DNA of 64,000 nucleotides from NCBI RefSeq assembly GCF_020085105.1, contig NC_058056.1:14992929-15056928 (forward strand). Direction: 5' to 3'. Shown here piece after piece: positions 10,957-22,067 of the stretch. The stretch comes from Siniperca chuatsi (lineage: Eukaryota > Chordata > Actinopteri > Centrarchiformes > Sinipercidae). Under the pieces are notes generated by a model. That model was not told where the DNA came from and searched no databases. It saw only the letters and a list, made by a program, of their open reading frames with translations. Position 1 is the first letter of the stretch. Each line of letters opens with the position of its first letter. A program made the translations under genes and the position numbers.

Positions 10957-13244
10957 CTACGGGGCCCCGGAGATGCAGCACCAACGCCACCTCCTGCAGG
11001 GGCAACCACACTGCAGTCAGAGCTCACCTCTGGGGAGAGAAGTAAGGATGGCATGGACATAATCAGGAACAAGCTACAGGATGTAGGTGGATGTGCCTCA
11101 TGGCTGCATAAAACACTCTGAAGACTACAGAGGCACCCGATGGAGGTAATGTTCATGAATAATGTGCAGGTTTTGTCAGTACATAAAGTGGCTTTCCTTC
11201 ACTGATTTTGGCTTTAAAATGATAGGTTATTAGTGGTTTCGTGCAATACCCAGGCCACTGACGCCTCTTGTCAGTCAGGGGGACGTAAACCACTCCCATC
11301 AAAGCTTTCTTGAGAAAGGTCCCATCACTCTGCCGATCGTACTGTTCCAGCACCTGACTGCCACCGTCGGGGCCCACTGGGAGAACCAACCGCCCACCAG
11401 GCTTCAGCTGCTCCAAGAGCTTTAACAAAGAGAGGGCAGAAAACAGAAATTCAGCTCAGTCAGTCAGGATGGAGACACTTCTGAAAATTTGTTTTAGAGA
11501 CCGCTGGCTGTTTAAGATTTACTTCACTGCTGTAGATATACTGCAATGTGTTTTAACCTTAACTCAATGTGCTTTGTTTGTGGACTTTGGATGTAGCATG
11601 ATTTCTCTTATTCTATCCTTTTCTATTCTATGTTCACAAACGTAAAAACCTTTACGTGTCCTTACAGCCTTAGGAACAGTAGCTGCAGCTGCACCAACAT
11701 GAATGGCGTCATACGGCGCTCCGTCTGTGTAGCCGAGCCTTCCATCTCCCACTGTGGACAGATAGGAATGACTTTCTTAGTCTTTTGTAGCTGTGCAGTT
11801 TCAACATCTGAATTTGAAAGGAGGTGTGACTTTGACATCTCCAGACTCACCTACAAGTCTGATGCGCCCAGAGGTGAGCAGTTCTGGGTCGTCAGCTTGC
11901 ACATTTTTTATTGACTTTTGAACTAGTTCGTCGATGTGTTCAATGCCAACTACTCTACCACTGAGTCCTGTCTACAAACAAGAGAAAAATGCAGCTATTG
12001 CACTCAGTCATATCCTGTATTTTATGCCAACTTAAGCGAAAAACATAATGTCAATAATATGTGTATGGTAAAAAACATGCAAAGTTTATATAGAACTTAC
12101 CATCCTTGCAAAGCAGGCAGTGAGATATCCACTTCCTGAACCCACATCCAGCGCAGATGCCCCTTCAGTTAGTTTGTCACTTAACAGCTCCAATGCATGA
12201 GCATGCTGTCAAACCAGGCCCACGGGACAACATTCAGCCCATCATGTGTATGTGCATAAGTGAATTATAGTTCATCCTAAGATATCTGCTCACATCTCAG
12301 AAGAGTTCAGTGTTTGTTACTCACCATGTGTGGTGCACTGATGGTTGCCCTGTAGCCTGTGATAAGAAAATATCATGAAACAGCTATTACACTACAACAC
12401 AATGTATTCACTCAAATACCTGTTACCGTGTTGATAGGCAAGTGTCTACACGTGTCTATAAAGAGTGACTGGATATGAATACCTATGGACTGAGGAGAGT
12501 CTGCATAAGGATAGTCTCTAGAGTAGAGCCCTCTGTCTGTAGCCAGCATGGCATCAAACACGCGGTCACTGTGGATCACCCCATGATCTGAGGAGAAAAA
12601 AAAACTCTGTGATGCTGAAGAAAAACGAATTAATACAGGCTTTTTAAAAGAAAAAAAAATGATAATGAAAGCATAGCATTGGGTCAATATTTAAAGCAAG
12701 GTGGTATATCAATCAGATTTTGATCATTGTGTGGCATTTTGGTCGTCGTAACATCATGATATAGCTTACATGTAGTCTTTTCCTCATCTTAAAAGTTGCA
12801 TTGTAGTTCAGTGATATATTTTTCTAAACTTTGAAAATGCCTACTTTGTATTGCAACTGCTGAACAACAATTTCCCTCAGGACAATTTCCCTTAGGATAA
12901 ATAAAGATCTATCTTATCTTATAATAATAGTTTATTTGCCATTTTGTCTTTTAATTTTAATTCTGGGTAAAACTATCCTCCATGTTTTTCTGAGTGAAGT
13001 TAATAATGGTTGACTCTATCTGCTTATCCAATATCCACATAACTAGAGAGAGTATCACACTAGTTTATTTTAAATACAGTATAAAAGCACCAGCGGTCTC
13101 ACTCAAATATCTTTACATGGAGGACCTTGAGGTTTTGAGCCAAAGACCCTGTAATATCAAAGCTCAAGTCCCTGACATCAGCCCATTACCCCTTAGCCTG
13201 CTGATGAGCTCTGGATGTGTTTTGCCACTGGACATCCACGCCAT
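10957..13244 (-). CDS. pcmt1: protein-L-isoaspartate (D-aspartate) O-methyltransferase, PCMT1 family
   Basis: Exons on the minus strand: 13244-13190, 12587-12483, 12356-12325, 12205-12101, 11971-11851, 11751-11666, 11419-11250 and probably 10993-10957. All phases agree and give about 236 residues (human PCMT1 is 227). The enzyme methylates isoaspartyl residues with S-adenosylmethionine to start repair of aged proteins. Visible family blocks are [14 protein letters not shown], then [31 protein letters not shown], the SAM motif [53 protein letters not shown] and [10 protein letters not shown]. An in-frame upstream ATG at 13307 adds 21 largely hydrophobic residues. The C-terminus is uncertain: the last exon (ending [11 protein letters not shown]) is proposed from splice sites, and reading through the donor instead ends at 11153. 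Zebrafish has two such genes (pcmt, pcmtl); which one this is cannot be settled here. Confidence 0.92.
12865..12925 (+). repeat. LINE/SINE 3' tail fragment in pcmt1 intron
   Basis: Contains CAATTTCCCTTAGGATAAATAAAG followed by ATCTATCTTATCTTA, the 3' end typical of CR1/L2-type LINEs and the SINEs that borrow them. No coding part is attached. Confidence 0.6.
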
Positions 13245-13399
13245 GGTCCGGGACAGCAGCACACCCATCGGGATTGCCACTACTGCCAGGCGCAACGTTG
13301 CTCGCATCTCTTACACTGGATCTCCCTGCAGTGACATGATGATCAGCTCTCAAACCTGAGTACATTATTCATATATTAAACTGAACTTGACAGTTAGCC

Positions 13400-13769
13400 A
13401 GCGAGCCAGCTTCATAGTTTAAAGCTATAATAACAAGTTAACGTTACATTATAAACAGATAATGTCATTGAACGACTGCAAATGCTAATGTTAGTTACTC
13501 AAATGGTGAATACTCACGAATAAAATAATTCAACAGAGGTCAGCAGAGCTTGTTTACCTTGGTATTTCACCACCGTTCCTTCCAGCTGAGACAAACTTCC
13601 TGGCTCCCTCCTCAGCGAACCAAAGCGCCTGGCCAATGAGATGCGGACTCTCCAATGTGAAGCCGTTGAGATCCAATCACATCTCAAAACGGTTTGATGG
13701 GCGGTTACAACGTCCAATCATATGACATCAAATAAGGAAGGGGGCTGTCGCTCATTAGAGATTGTGGAT
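13400..13769. promoter_or_regulatory. bidirectional promoter between pcmt1 (-) and ccdc32 (+)
   Basis: Four CCAAT pentamers on the plus strand at 13633-13637, 13652-13656, 13673-13677 and 13714-13718 are spaced 19, 21 and 41 bases apart. A GC-box-like GGGCGG lies near 13700. No TATA box is evident in either direction. The genes start about 470 bases to the left (pcmt1 ATG at 13244) and just right (ccdc32 leader exon). CCAAT arrays of this spacing are typical NF-Y targets in head-to-head gene promoters; factor binding is inferred. Confidence 0.7.
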
Positions 13770-13861
13770 CATGGACACAGTTAGCTAGCGAAGCTAATCT
13801 TCAATCTTTAAACTCATACATTAGAGGAAATAACAGTTACGAAATTGAGATTTTCACACAG
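13770..13861 (+). other. ccdc32: ccdc32 non-coding first exon
   Basis: A good donor (ACACAG then GTAAGAA) at 13861/13862 closes a leader exon beginning somewhere near 13750-13770. It contains a five-codon upstream reading frame (ATG at 13771, TAG at 13786-13788). The start site is approximate. Confidence 0.5.
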
Positions 13862-14157
13862 GTAAGAAATATTTGTAATTTATTATGACAAACCATTTGA
13901 AATGCATAACAATAGACAAAACAGTAGGTTAGACACCAATTTAGCTTAAGTATGTTGATGTAAATGAAGCTTTGGCTACTCTTCGTATTTGCAAATCTGC
14001 GTAGTTTCCCTTTCTGTCTTTTATTTAAATGTCACACGGACATGCCTGTTTTAAAGTTACAGAAAGAATCAGGCCTTCAACAAAAGGGGCCAACGCTAAC
14101 TGATGTTGAAAACTGATGCTGACATCTGTTCTAACTCAGTTGCTCAGTTACACCAGA

Positions 14158-16485
14158 ATGGTCGACGACTTCGAGAGTCAGCAGGTCCGGTCCAGCGGGG
14201 ATCTGTGGTCCGAAATCTGCTCCAGTCTGCCGGAGGTGCGAGCTGAAGCAACTCCGGAGAACAGCACGGAGTTCAAAGATTCATTCCAGCCAGCAGCACA
14301 AGTCGGTGTGCAGGTCAATGGACAGTCAAATGGGACAAATACCAGTTCTTCTAGCGCCAAATGGGAACCCATGGAGGATTCTGAGATCTACATAGCCAGT
14401 TTAGGTACAGGCCTGCCTCCTGCCTCTTTCTGCCCCTCTCGTGACTGTAGGCCTCAGGTCACATTTAGCTCACCTTGTCCTCCATCTACCTGATTATACC
14501 ATCCATCATACATCCTTCTCCATCAAGTTGCATGGGACATTGTAAGGATGAAAGGGTTTCAAAGTCCATCAAACTGAAACATGTCGCACAACTCTTCCCC
14601 TATATACCATGCTTTATTCCCCAAATGTTATTTATACCTAGGGGGCCTTCCTATTTTGCCTTCACCAGGGTTGTATCTAAGGTTGTTTTAGGTTTTCCCA
14701 CATGTAGTCCATCAATTTGTCATGTGACGTATTTATAAATCAACCAAAATAGTGGGTAAACAAAACATTACAATTATCTTTTCAAAATAGTTTTTACAGG
14801 TTACTATATTCACTCTTAATAGATAAAAAGGTGTAGAAGACACGGTTTCCCTCACGAAATTGTTTAGCAGAGGTGGTAAGCCTCCCAGATCCTGATGTTT
14901 TTTAGCCACACTCATTACATATATGGAATCTGGTTCATGAAATAGCCCTTATGCTGTTCTTTGAAGATACATGTTTTAATTCATAGTGTACTTGTTTTTT
15001 CTGATGTTAACAAAGGTGGCCCACCTCTGCTATAACATATATGGTGGGAAAACCTGCAAGAGAAATTTAAGTGACCACAAATATTAACCATACAACATTA
15101 CTATTACCTTTTCAAAAATACTTTACAATACTTCACAAAACATTACATCTTTATCTGTCTGTTGTACCCTTAATGGTTAATTTGTATACCTAGTATCTCT
15201 GGTGATTTATACCTGATAACTATGACTAATTCATAGCGGAACAATTTCCCTCGGGATAAATAAAGTACTATCTTATCATTTCTGAGTTGTTAGTCGATTG
15301 ACAGAATTTAAATAAATCTATTTTCTAATCTGTTACTTGCTTAAGTCATTTTTCAAACAAAAATGCCAAACATTTCCTAGTTCCAGCTTCCTGATTTTGC
15401 TGTTTATCGTTGTCTTATTCAATATTAAAATTAATATTTTTATATTTCCAGTGGTTTTTATATTTTGGTGTTTGGGGGAAAAACAGCTATTTAATATCAT
15501 CACACTGGGCTTTAAAAAAACTGTGATGGGCATGTTTTACTATTTTATGACATTTAATTGATTCATTGAGACAACTATCCTCAGATTAATAATAAAAAAT
15601 AATCCTATAACCTTAGACTAACTGACTAATTGATGGACTGTATATGAAGAGAGAGGGAACAACCCTACATACCACCTTGATGATGGCAAAATAGCCAAAA
15701 AACGTTTGGACAATAAAGCAAGTTATATTGACAGACATGTTTAATTTTGATGGCCTCACACTGGTCTGCACCCTGCTGCGTGTGCTTTGTCAAAGTTAGA
15801 ACTTGCTGCCTCTATCTCTCCATGTGAAAAAGTCCAAATTTTGATTTAACATGTGAAATACAGTATTTTGTTAATGTCTACATTTTGGTGCAGAGAACCG
15901 CCTAAAGAAACTAAAGGGCCAGTCCAGTGATGTGACCTCCAGGGACATGTTGCGCTCCTTGTCTCAAGCTAAGAAAGAATGCTGGGATAGATTTCTGCAC
16001 GACGCCCAGACCTCAGAGCTCTTCCAAGGCGGTGACATGGATGAGAGGTAGCATGGGAGGTCCTTCTGACATTTTATTATATATTCCAACTTCAGATGTT
16101 ACTGGAATAACTCCATCCGCTGTTCTCTTTTCCTGTAGTATGCTCTAAATTTACTAGAGTTTGTGTAATTTGCTTTTCTAGACAACAGAATTACTTCACA
16201 TTTTGTGTTGCAAGAATATCACGTCTCCCAGGTAATAAAGAGCTTGAAATACACCCTTTCTCATCTTAATATCTTTGTGTACCTCCCTTCCACAGTGCTA
16301 TTGAACACTTCAAAAGGTGGTTGATTCCTGAAAAGGTGGCCATCAGCGCAGAGGAGCTGGAATATCTCCTGAGGCCGTCTCAGAATAAGGAAGCAGCTGA
16401 ACCAAACCACACGCAGAACGACAAGGACACGGAGGGAGAGAGACACAACCCTGAGGAAGATGACTCTCACAGCCCGGAGAAATGA
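14158..16485 (+). CDS. ccdc32: coiled-coil domain-containing protein 32
   Basis: Three coding exons, 14158-14404, 15894-16047 and 16296-16485, join in phase to 196 residues (human CCDC32 is 185). It is a small cytosolic protein reported to bind the AP2 clathrin adaptor and promote its assembly or endocytic function; human loss causes a craniofacial and neurodevelopmental syndrome. Matching blocks are SGDLWSEICSSLP near the N-terminus, WEPMEDSEIYIASLENRLKKLKG (short coiled coil spanning the exon junction), TSRDMLRSLSQAKKECWDRFL, and IEHFKRWLIPEKVAISAEELEYL. The acidic C-terminal 30 residues are not conserved. The start lies just after an acceptor-like CTAACTCAG at 14131-14139, so the leader exon at 13770-13861 splices just ahead of the ATG. 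A polyadenylation signal follows at 16756-16761, with a second at about 17083. Confidence 0.95.
14405..15893 (+). other. ccdc32 intron with diverged repeat and LINE tail
   Basis: Two similar segments occur: AAACATTACAATTATCTTTTC near 14762 and a related CATTACTATTACCTTTTCAAA near 15100. This suggests an internally repeated, decayed element. A LINE/SINE-type 3' tail (AATTTCCCTCGGGATAAATAAAG) lies at about 15242-15264. Nothing coding was found. Confidence 0.5.
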
Positions 16486-17110
16486 GTGTGTTAAAATAGT
16501 AACACTGAAAGAAGAACTAATTTGGTGTGCATTCAGTAGGGGTGACTTGTTACCCCCCCCCCACGCTCATTTTGAGCTGCGTTATGTCATGGCAGTGTTT
16601 TGGCCAAAGCTTTTGTTAACAGCGGTCATAGAAGCAATTACAGCTTGTCATCATCCTCTGTATCCCAAGCAACTGAGTGTTAAGTACTTATTCAGTCACA
16701 TGTGTTTTGTCCTTGCTATTCATCCCTTCAACAAGATCATACTGTGAAAATACATAATAAAGAATTTGACATTAGACTTGTTTGTCCTGTAGGAGCAGAA
16801 TTAGCATCTAGTCTGTGTAGTGACTCTCACTATATCTGTTAGAAAGACTGGCTTTCTACTTTTAATACATATGCAAAGGCTAATGAAGGACCACATGCAG
16901 TATCATGTTGTGAATTAGACTCGTATGACGTAAGCAATGCATAATCTTTCAGAGACATTATTTTTCTGTTTTTAAAAATTGTGACATCTAGAGTAGGAAT
17001 ATATTCTTGAAAATATTGTAACATTGTGTAACATCTTGATTTTTACCATGTTGATTTTACATATGAACTTTTACCCGTGTTTCAATAAAAACAAGTAGAA
17101 TGGATTCTGT
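16486..17110 (+). other. ccdc32 3' UTR
   Basis: No coding potential. AATAAA at 16756-16761 is the likely main polyadenylation signal, with an alternative CAATAAAAAC near 17082. A run of C occurs at about 16553-16561. Confidence 0.6.
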
Positions 17111-17204
17111 TAATTTGTCTGCTTGTTAGTGGAAACAAGGGCACTGTTAGGCAGCTGAAATGTAATTAAAACTTAGAATATTCTCAGACACTGAACTTTG
17201 TGTG

Positions 17205-17455
17205 TGTGTGCTCTTGTACTTAGATCTTTGTGAGGACCAATTTGAGATTTAGACTTTGGGAATGAGAACATATTTGCAAAGTGAGGACTGTTTTAGGGTT
17301 AAGGTTAGAAGTATAGATAGTTCTGTTTACGGTAACGGTTGGGGTTAAAGATTTAGCTGTAATGATTTCAGGTTAGGGGCCAGGGAGTGCATTATGTGAA
17401 TGAGGGTCCTCACGAGTCTAGAAGTACAAACGTGTGGTTGTGCTTGTGAAAGAGA
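17205..17455 (+). repeat. abundant fish repeat with GTGAGGACC motifs
   Basis: Segment with TTTGTGAGGACCAATTTGAG, a GGTTAGGGTTAAGG-like simple interior, then GGGAGTGCATTATGTGAATG and GGGTCCTCACGA, flanked by TGTGTGTG and ACAAACGTGTG. Ends complement each other (GTGAGGACC / GGTCCTCAC), suggesting a short inverted-repeat element. I recognise the pattern as widespread in teleosts, without a family name. Confidence 0.55.
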
Positions 17456-18281
17456 GAGGGTAGACAGTGTCAAGTGTAGGTCTCTCCCTCACTGAAACCT
17501 TCCTGATCACATGGTGTATAGACTATTAGTTTTAGCTAGATGTAGCTAATAAATTGGCAACTGAGTGTTATTCTGAAATAAATCAATTCAGCCTGGGGAA
17601 ATCTTCTTCAATAGTGTTCATTTGAGTAACAGCAACCATGGCTTCATTCTCTAATGTTAATCTCTTTCATTTGGGGTCCTTGACATGAAAACCTTTGGGA
17701 ACCCCTTGATTAGCATGCTATCTATCTTCTAGGACCCAGAGGACTGAAAGTGTGAAATCAATTGAATGCAAGCAAGTAAAACAATGTTTGTTCTCTCATT
17801 TTTCATTGAAGTGGAGAACAAATTCTGCCATTTATGTTGACATAATAAAGTGGACTTTATTTCACATATTCTGGAGGATGCTTATTACAGTTACTATTTC
17901 AGTGAGTAAAGTTAGTCACTTGCCAACTCTCCAGGTCTCACAGAGCTGTGCTTTGTGGTAATAGGTTGGATTGGGATGACAGATAATAGTGTGAAGCCCT
18001 GAATCGCAGGAAATTAAAATTTGATTGGCACCTATCCTCGATTAAAATGTAATTTCCATCTCTGGAAGGTGTTAATAAAGAATTCCACCTGTGATGTCCC
18101 CTGAGAAAAAGAGCTTCAACAACCATTTAACCCTAAATGTCATCCCTGGAAAAAAAGAAAAAAAAAGGCAAATTATTTAACTTGAATTACAATATAATAT
18201 TATAGTATCAACCCAAAACTACTTCCAATAATTGATGTTTCATCTCTTTGTCTATTAATGTATATTCATAGAGTTTGCAGA
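17456..18281. other. intergenic, nothing recognised
   Basis: AT-rich sequence with stop codons in all frames and no identifiable exon or repeat. Confidence 0.5.
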
Positions 18282-19620
18282 GATGGATGCTGATACTCCA
18301 CCACCAAAGAAATTCCTCCTAAGGTCCTCTGGGCATAAACTAAATCCCAGTAGCAGCTACAGCCCACTCGACCTTTTCAAGCTGTTTTTTACACTAAAGC
18401 CACTAAAGCTTGCGCAATAACACCAACAAACAGGCAAGGAAGAACTACTCTAAAGGATGAAAAGGTACCAAAGATAGAAAACAATCTTCTCTGTGGGATT
18501 GCCTGCTACTTCGATGATCAACGACAAGTTTCAGGCGATGTCCTGGAACCTTCAAACGAGTGATCCCAATTAGGACACAGAAAATTACAGAAAGTGAGGC
18601 ACACCGGCCGACGACCAAGATCAAGACCCGTTTTCACCCAGGACAAAACATCAGCTTCGAGGAGCGGATGGTTGCAAGCGAGGCCCAGAAAAGATACAGG
18701 CAGTACATGAAAGGAAAACCAACCAGATGAGGCTTCAAGCCTATTGTGTTGGCAGACAGTGGCAGTGGTTACACTGTTGACTTCAGTGTTTATAGACGGC
18801 TTTACCTTCAGCAGTTGGATTGCCTTATGACTCAGTAATGTCCCTGGTAAAGCCTGGATATCTGGAAACTGGCTCATGTGGGCCTATTTGTTGACAACTT
18901 CTACACAAACCCAAGACTTTTCGAAGACCTTTTTGCCATGAACATTGAGGCTTCTGGAAGTTACAGGAAGAACAGGAAGGACTGCCGTCGCTCAGCATCC
19001 AATGCCCTCAAAAAAAAAAAAAGTATATCCCTGAGGCACCATCAGATGGCAACTTGATGGCCCACTTGTGTTTGTGAAGTGGATGGACACATGTGAGGTT
19101 GCTGTCTGCTCCACAGTGCATGTGGCACACTCTGGTGACACGGTGCAAAGGAAGGTCAAGAGCCAGGCTGGCTGGTCCACTGTGGCTGTCCCATGCCCCA
19201 CAACTGTGTCAGATGATAACAAACACATGGGAGATGTGGATTCATCAGACCAGCTGATTCAGTACCACCATGAGACCCTGAGGTGGTATCAAACAGCTAT
19301 CTCCTCCATAAGGAACCTGCCAGAGAGAGGAATGAACAGCCCATGACCCACCTGGCCTTCTTGGAGGAGCTCACAGCCCAGCTATGTGGGCTCTGGTGAT
19401 CCCACCAAAACGGGCTTCCAACTACCACAATCCTGTCCCCATCAGTTTCCAGACCGATCCAAGGAATAAAGCGTCCAGCAGGCCCCACAATGGAAGTGTA
19501 AGGTGTGTAATGTGGCCCTCTGTGTTATTTTGGACACAAACTGTTTTGGTGTGTGGCTCAAGTAAAATTTACACCCAAGTATGTCCAAGTATGGACAGTT
19601 GGGATAAAAATATAAATAGT
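18282..19620 (+). pseudogene. degenerate piggyBac-type transposase
   Basis: A plus-strand transposase of the PGBD4-like piggyBac family, broken by several frameshifts and stops. The N-terminal piece reads MDADTPPPKKFLLRSSGHK and SYSPLDLFKLFF (from 18282). Later pieces include FVKWMDTCEVAVCSTVHVAH, MGDVDSSDQLIQYHHETLRWYQ (19060-19300), FLEELTAQL, and PISFQTDPRNKASSR with CKVCNVALCVI in another frame (19430-19540), a remnant of the C-terminal cysteine-rich zinc-binding tail. A run of A (19011-19022) marks one break. No intact catalytic frame survives; no clear TTAA-flanked ends were found. Confidence 0.8.
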
Positions 19621-22065
19621 TCTGTTTTTCTGTGTAATAGATACTTTATTTTATTTTTTCAACTTTTTTTTGGTTTTGTTTATTTTTTATCTGAGGACTT
19701 GGGCTACAAATGTGAAGCCAGTAAACATTTGCATATATTGTTTGTGGTGGAAAATGAATAAAATGTTGAAAAATTCAAATTCTGTTCTTTTTGGTCTTAT
19801 GACTATTTATAATGCATACACATTTTTAAATATTAAGAGGTCTGAGGCAACAGTAATAGGAAAAAAACAACCAAGACCCCAGAAGGTTAAACTGACATGA
19901 CTGCTGAAACATTTCAGAGTTCACAACATGTTGCAGCTGTTGGTACGAAAAAGGTGTTTGTAACAATAGTGATAAATGGCATCCTTGTTCCAAAACAGGT
20001 AATACCTCCATACATTTAACAGTCTGACTCATCTCAAATACTAGATGATTACTGCACCTATAAGTCAAGTACTCTTTATGCTGAAAAGGTCATCATAATT
20101 AGTAAATACTAGCAAATACTATGCTACACTTCATTGCACTGACGGTGTTACAAACTTGAATTTGGTCACAAAAGTTTTTCCTATTGAGATTTCAAATTTG
20201 TGTAACATTAATGATAAAACTGCTTTACAAATCCTTAAATATTTTCAATGTCCTCCAGTTCATGGACATCTTCATTACCTTCACAATCAGCCCTCTGTTC
20301 CCCTCAAGTAGTCCTATACTAATGAATTTTGTCCTGGATTACCCTTTGCAGAAGCTCACTTGATGAATCACACGGTCTCACTATTTTTTTGTGGTAGCTC
20401 TGGCACCAAGACTCACAATTTTTAAATTAGTTTTAGTTTTATGAATATTTAAGATGTGTACTGCTGGGGAAAGAGCATGGTTTGTCCTTTAATTGCTCAA
20501 TTTCTGTTCTGTTCCCTAATGTTGGTTTCTGGGTGTGTTTGTCTCAAAAGCAGTCTCATTATGAAGAACCTCACAGCTGGAAATTTAACATCCAGCATTA
20601 AAAAATATTCTTTTTTTTTGGCCAAAGTCAGCTGTTCCACTCAGTTGAGATGCTGGTTAAAGGATACATTTAGGATAACATGAGTGAAAACATAGGAGAT
20701 CATAAAATGTGACAGGATCACTATAAATTGACTAAATAAAACCACATTATAAGTCCCACAAGGAGAATTATAGTGATTCAATGTCAGATAAAAAACATAA
20801 AACAGGGCAAGGTCGTTATAAATCTACTATTTATTACCAGAGAGAGTTCCCAAGAGGACTATCATAGGAGATTACAATGATTGTTCATTGGGGGTACTGA
20901 GTGAGATTGAAATGACAGACAAGCCATCTTTTTTTTTTTCCCTACTGGAGGTGACTCACTTACATGAACATGTACTGTATGCTGTGTGAGAGAGAGAGAA
21001 AGAGCATACCTCTCTATTCTGAAGCAGAGCGGGCTGCAGTGAGCAGGCAAAGCTGCACAACAGTGGGACTCCCTACAGACAGAGGACACAAACAGGCGTT
21101 GGACTGTCCAAGTCATTTTTAAAAAAATGTCTGACTGAGGTCTCTCAGAGGTATTCTTTCTTTTAATTTCTACTTTTTTGAAAAAGGCATGCACTCTGAT
21201 AACTGTCAAATTTGCATTAGATTATTTCTTAAATGGTTGTTGAATAACAAGATTGAGATGTATTTTGTGTATTAAGAAAAACTGCTTAAGATTTATAAAA
21301 AAGCAAACAACTGTGTGTGAATGATGTGCAAATTAATCACCGATCAGTTCACGTCAATGAGGCAATGAGCTGATTCAGCATGAGATGAGTACCTATTCCT
21401 ATTTTCTGATCATCTGTATTGGACATGAAAATTCAGCTAATTTAGTAAGATAAATACAGTAACATTATGATAAATGCTGTGGTCAGTGGGTTTAGCTCAT
21501 CTTAAGTAGGTCATTAATAAGCACCTATTCATGCTCTACAGTAGGCCAGCAAAGGTTTTCATTTACAGATTTCCCATTCCTTATAGAACTATTTGGGATT
21601 TGGCTAATCTGACAGGATTTGTTTTGTAATATGGAAAGAGCTAAGGGAGAAAGAAGAAGACGGATGATTGAGCAGATGAGAGGCAGAGAGAAATAAAAGG
21701 TGATAAGTGTTGAGTGAAGAGGAGAGGAGGAGAAGATGTTGTGAAGATGAGACAGATGAAAGTAAATGGATGTGTCATTGTTGAGGGGGACTTGCAAGCT
21801 TACAGCTTTTTAATGAGACTGAAGACTGTTTTGAAGATGGTCCATAATTAGTCTGTCCAAATGTGACTCATCTCTTCAATTTCTCTATCTTATCATGCTG
21901 TTAATATCACTTTGGGTTCAATCAAAATGTTTTTCAATAAATTATAAAATTGCAGGCAATTATGATATTAAATGAGATAAATATGATCATATATGCAAAA
22001 TATGCAGCAGGTTATTTGGAATGATCTCATAATAAATTGTTTGTTATTCATTCTGGGTTCTGCAG
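19621..22065. other. intergenic between piggyBac remnant and GPCR gene
   Basis: No exon or clear repeat identified. It presumably includes piggyBac flank on the left and the GPCR promoter or leader on the right. The latter is inferred from an acceptor-like TTCTGGGTTCTGCAG ending at 22065, just before the GPCR start codon, which implies an upstream non-coding exon. Confidence 0.45.
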
Positions 22066-22067
22066 CT

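Noticed and set aside
13514-13717. Minus-strand frame in the shared promoter
   Set aside because: Lies in the CCAAT-rich promoter/leader of pcmt1; no conservation recognised.
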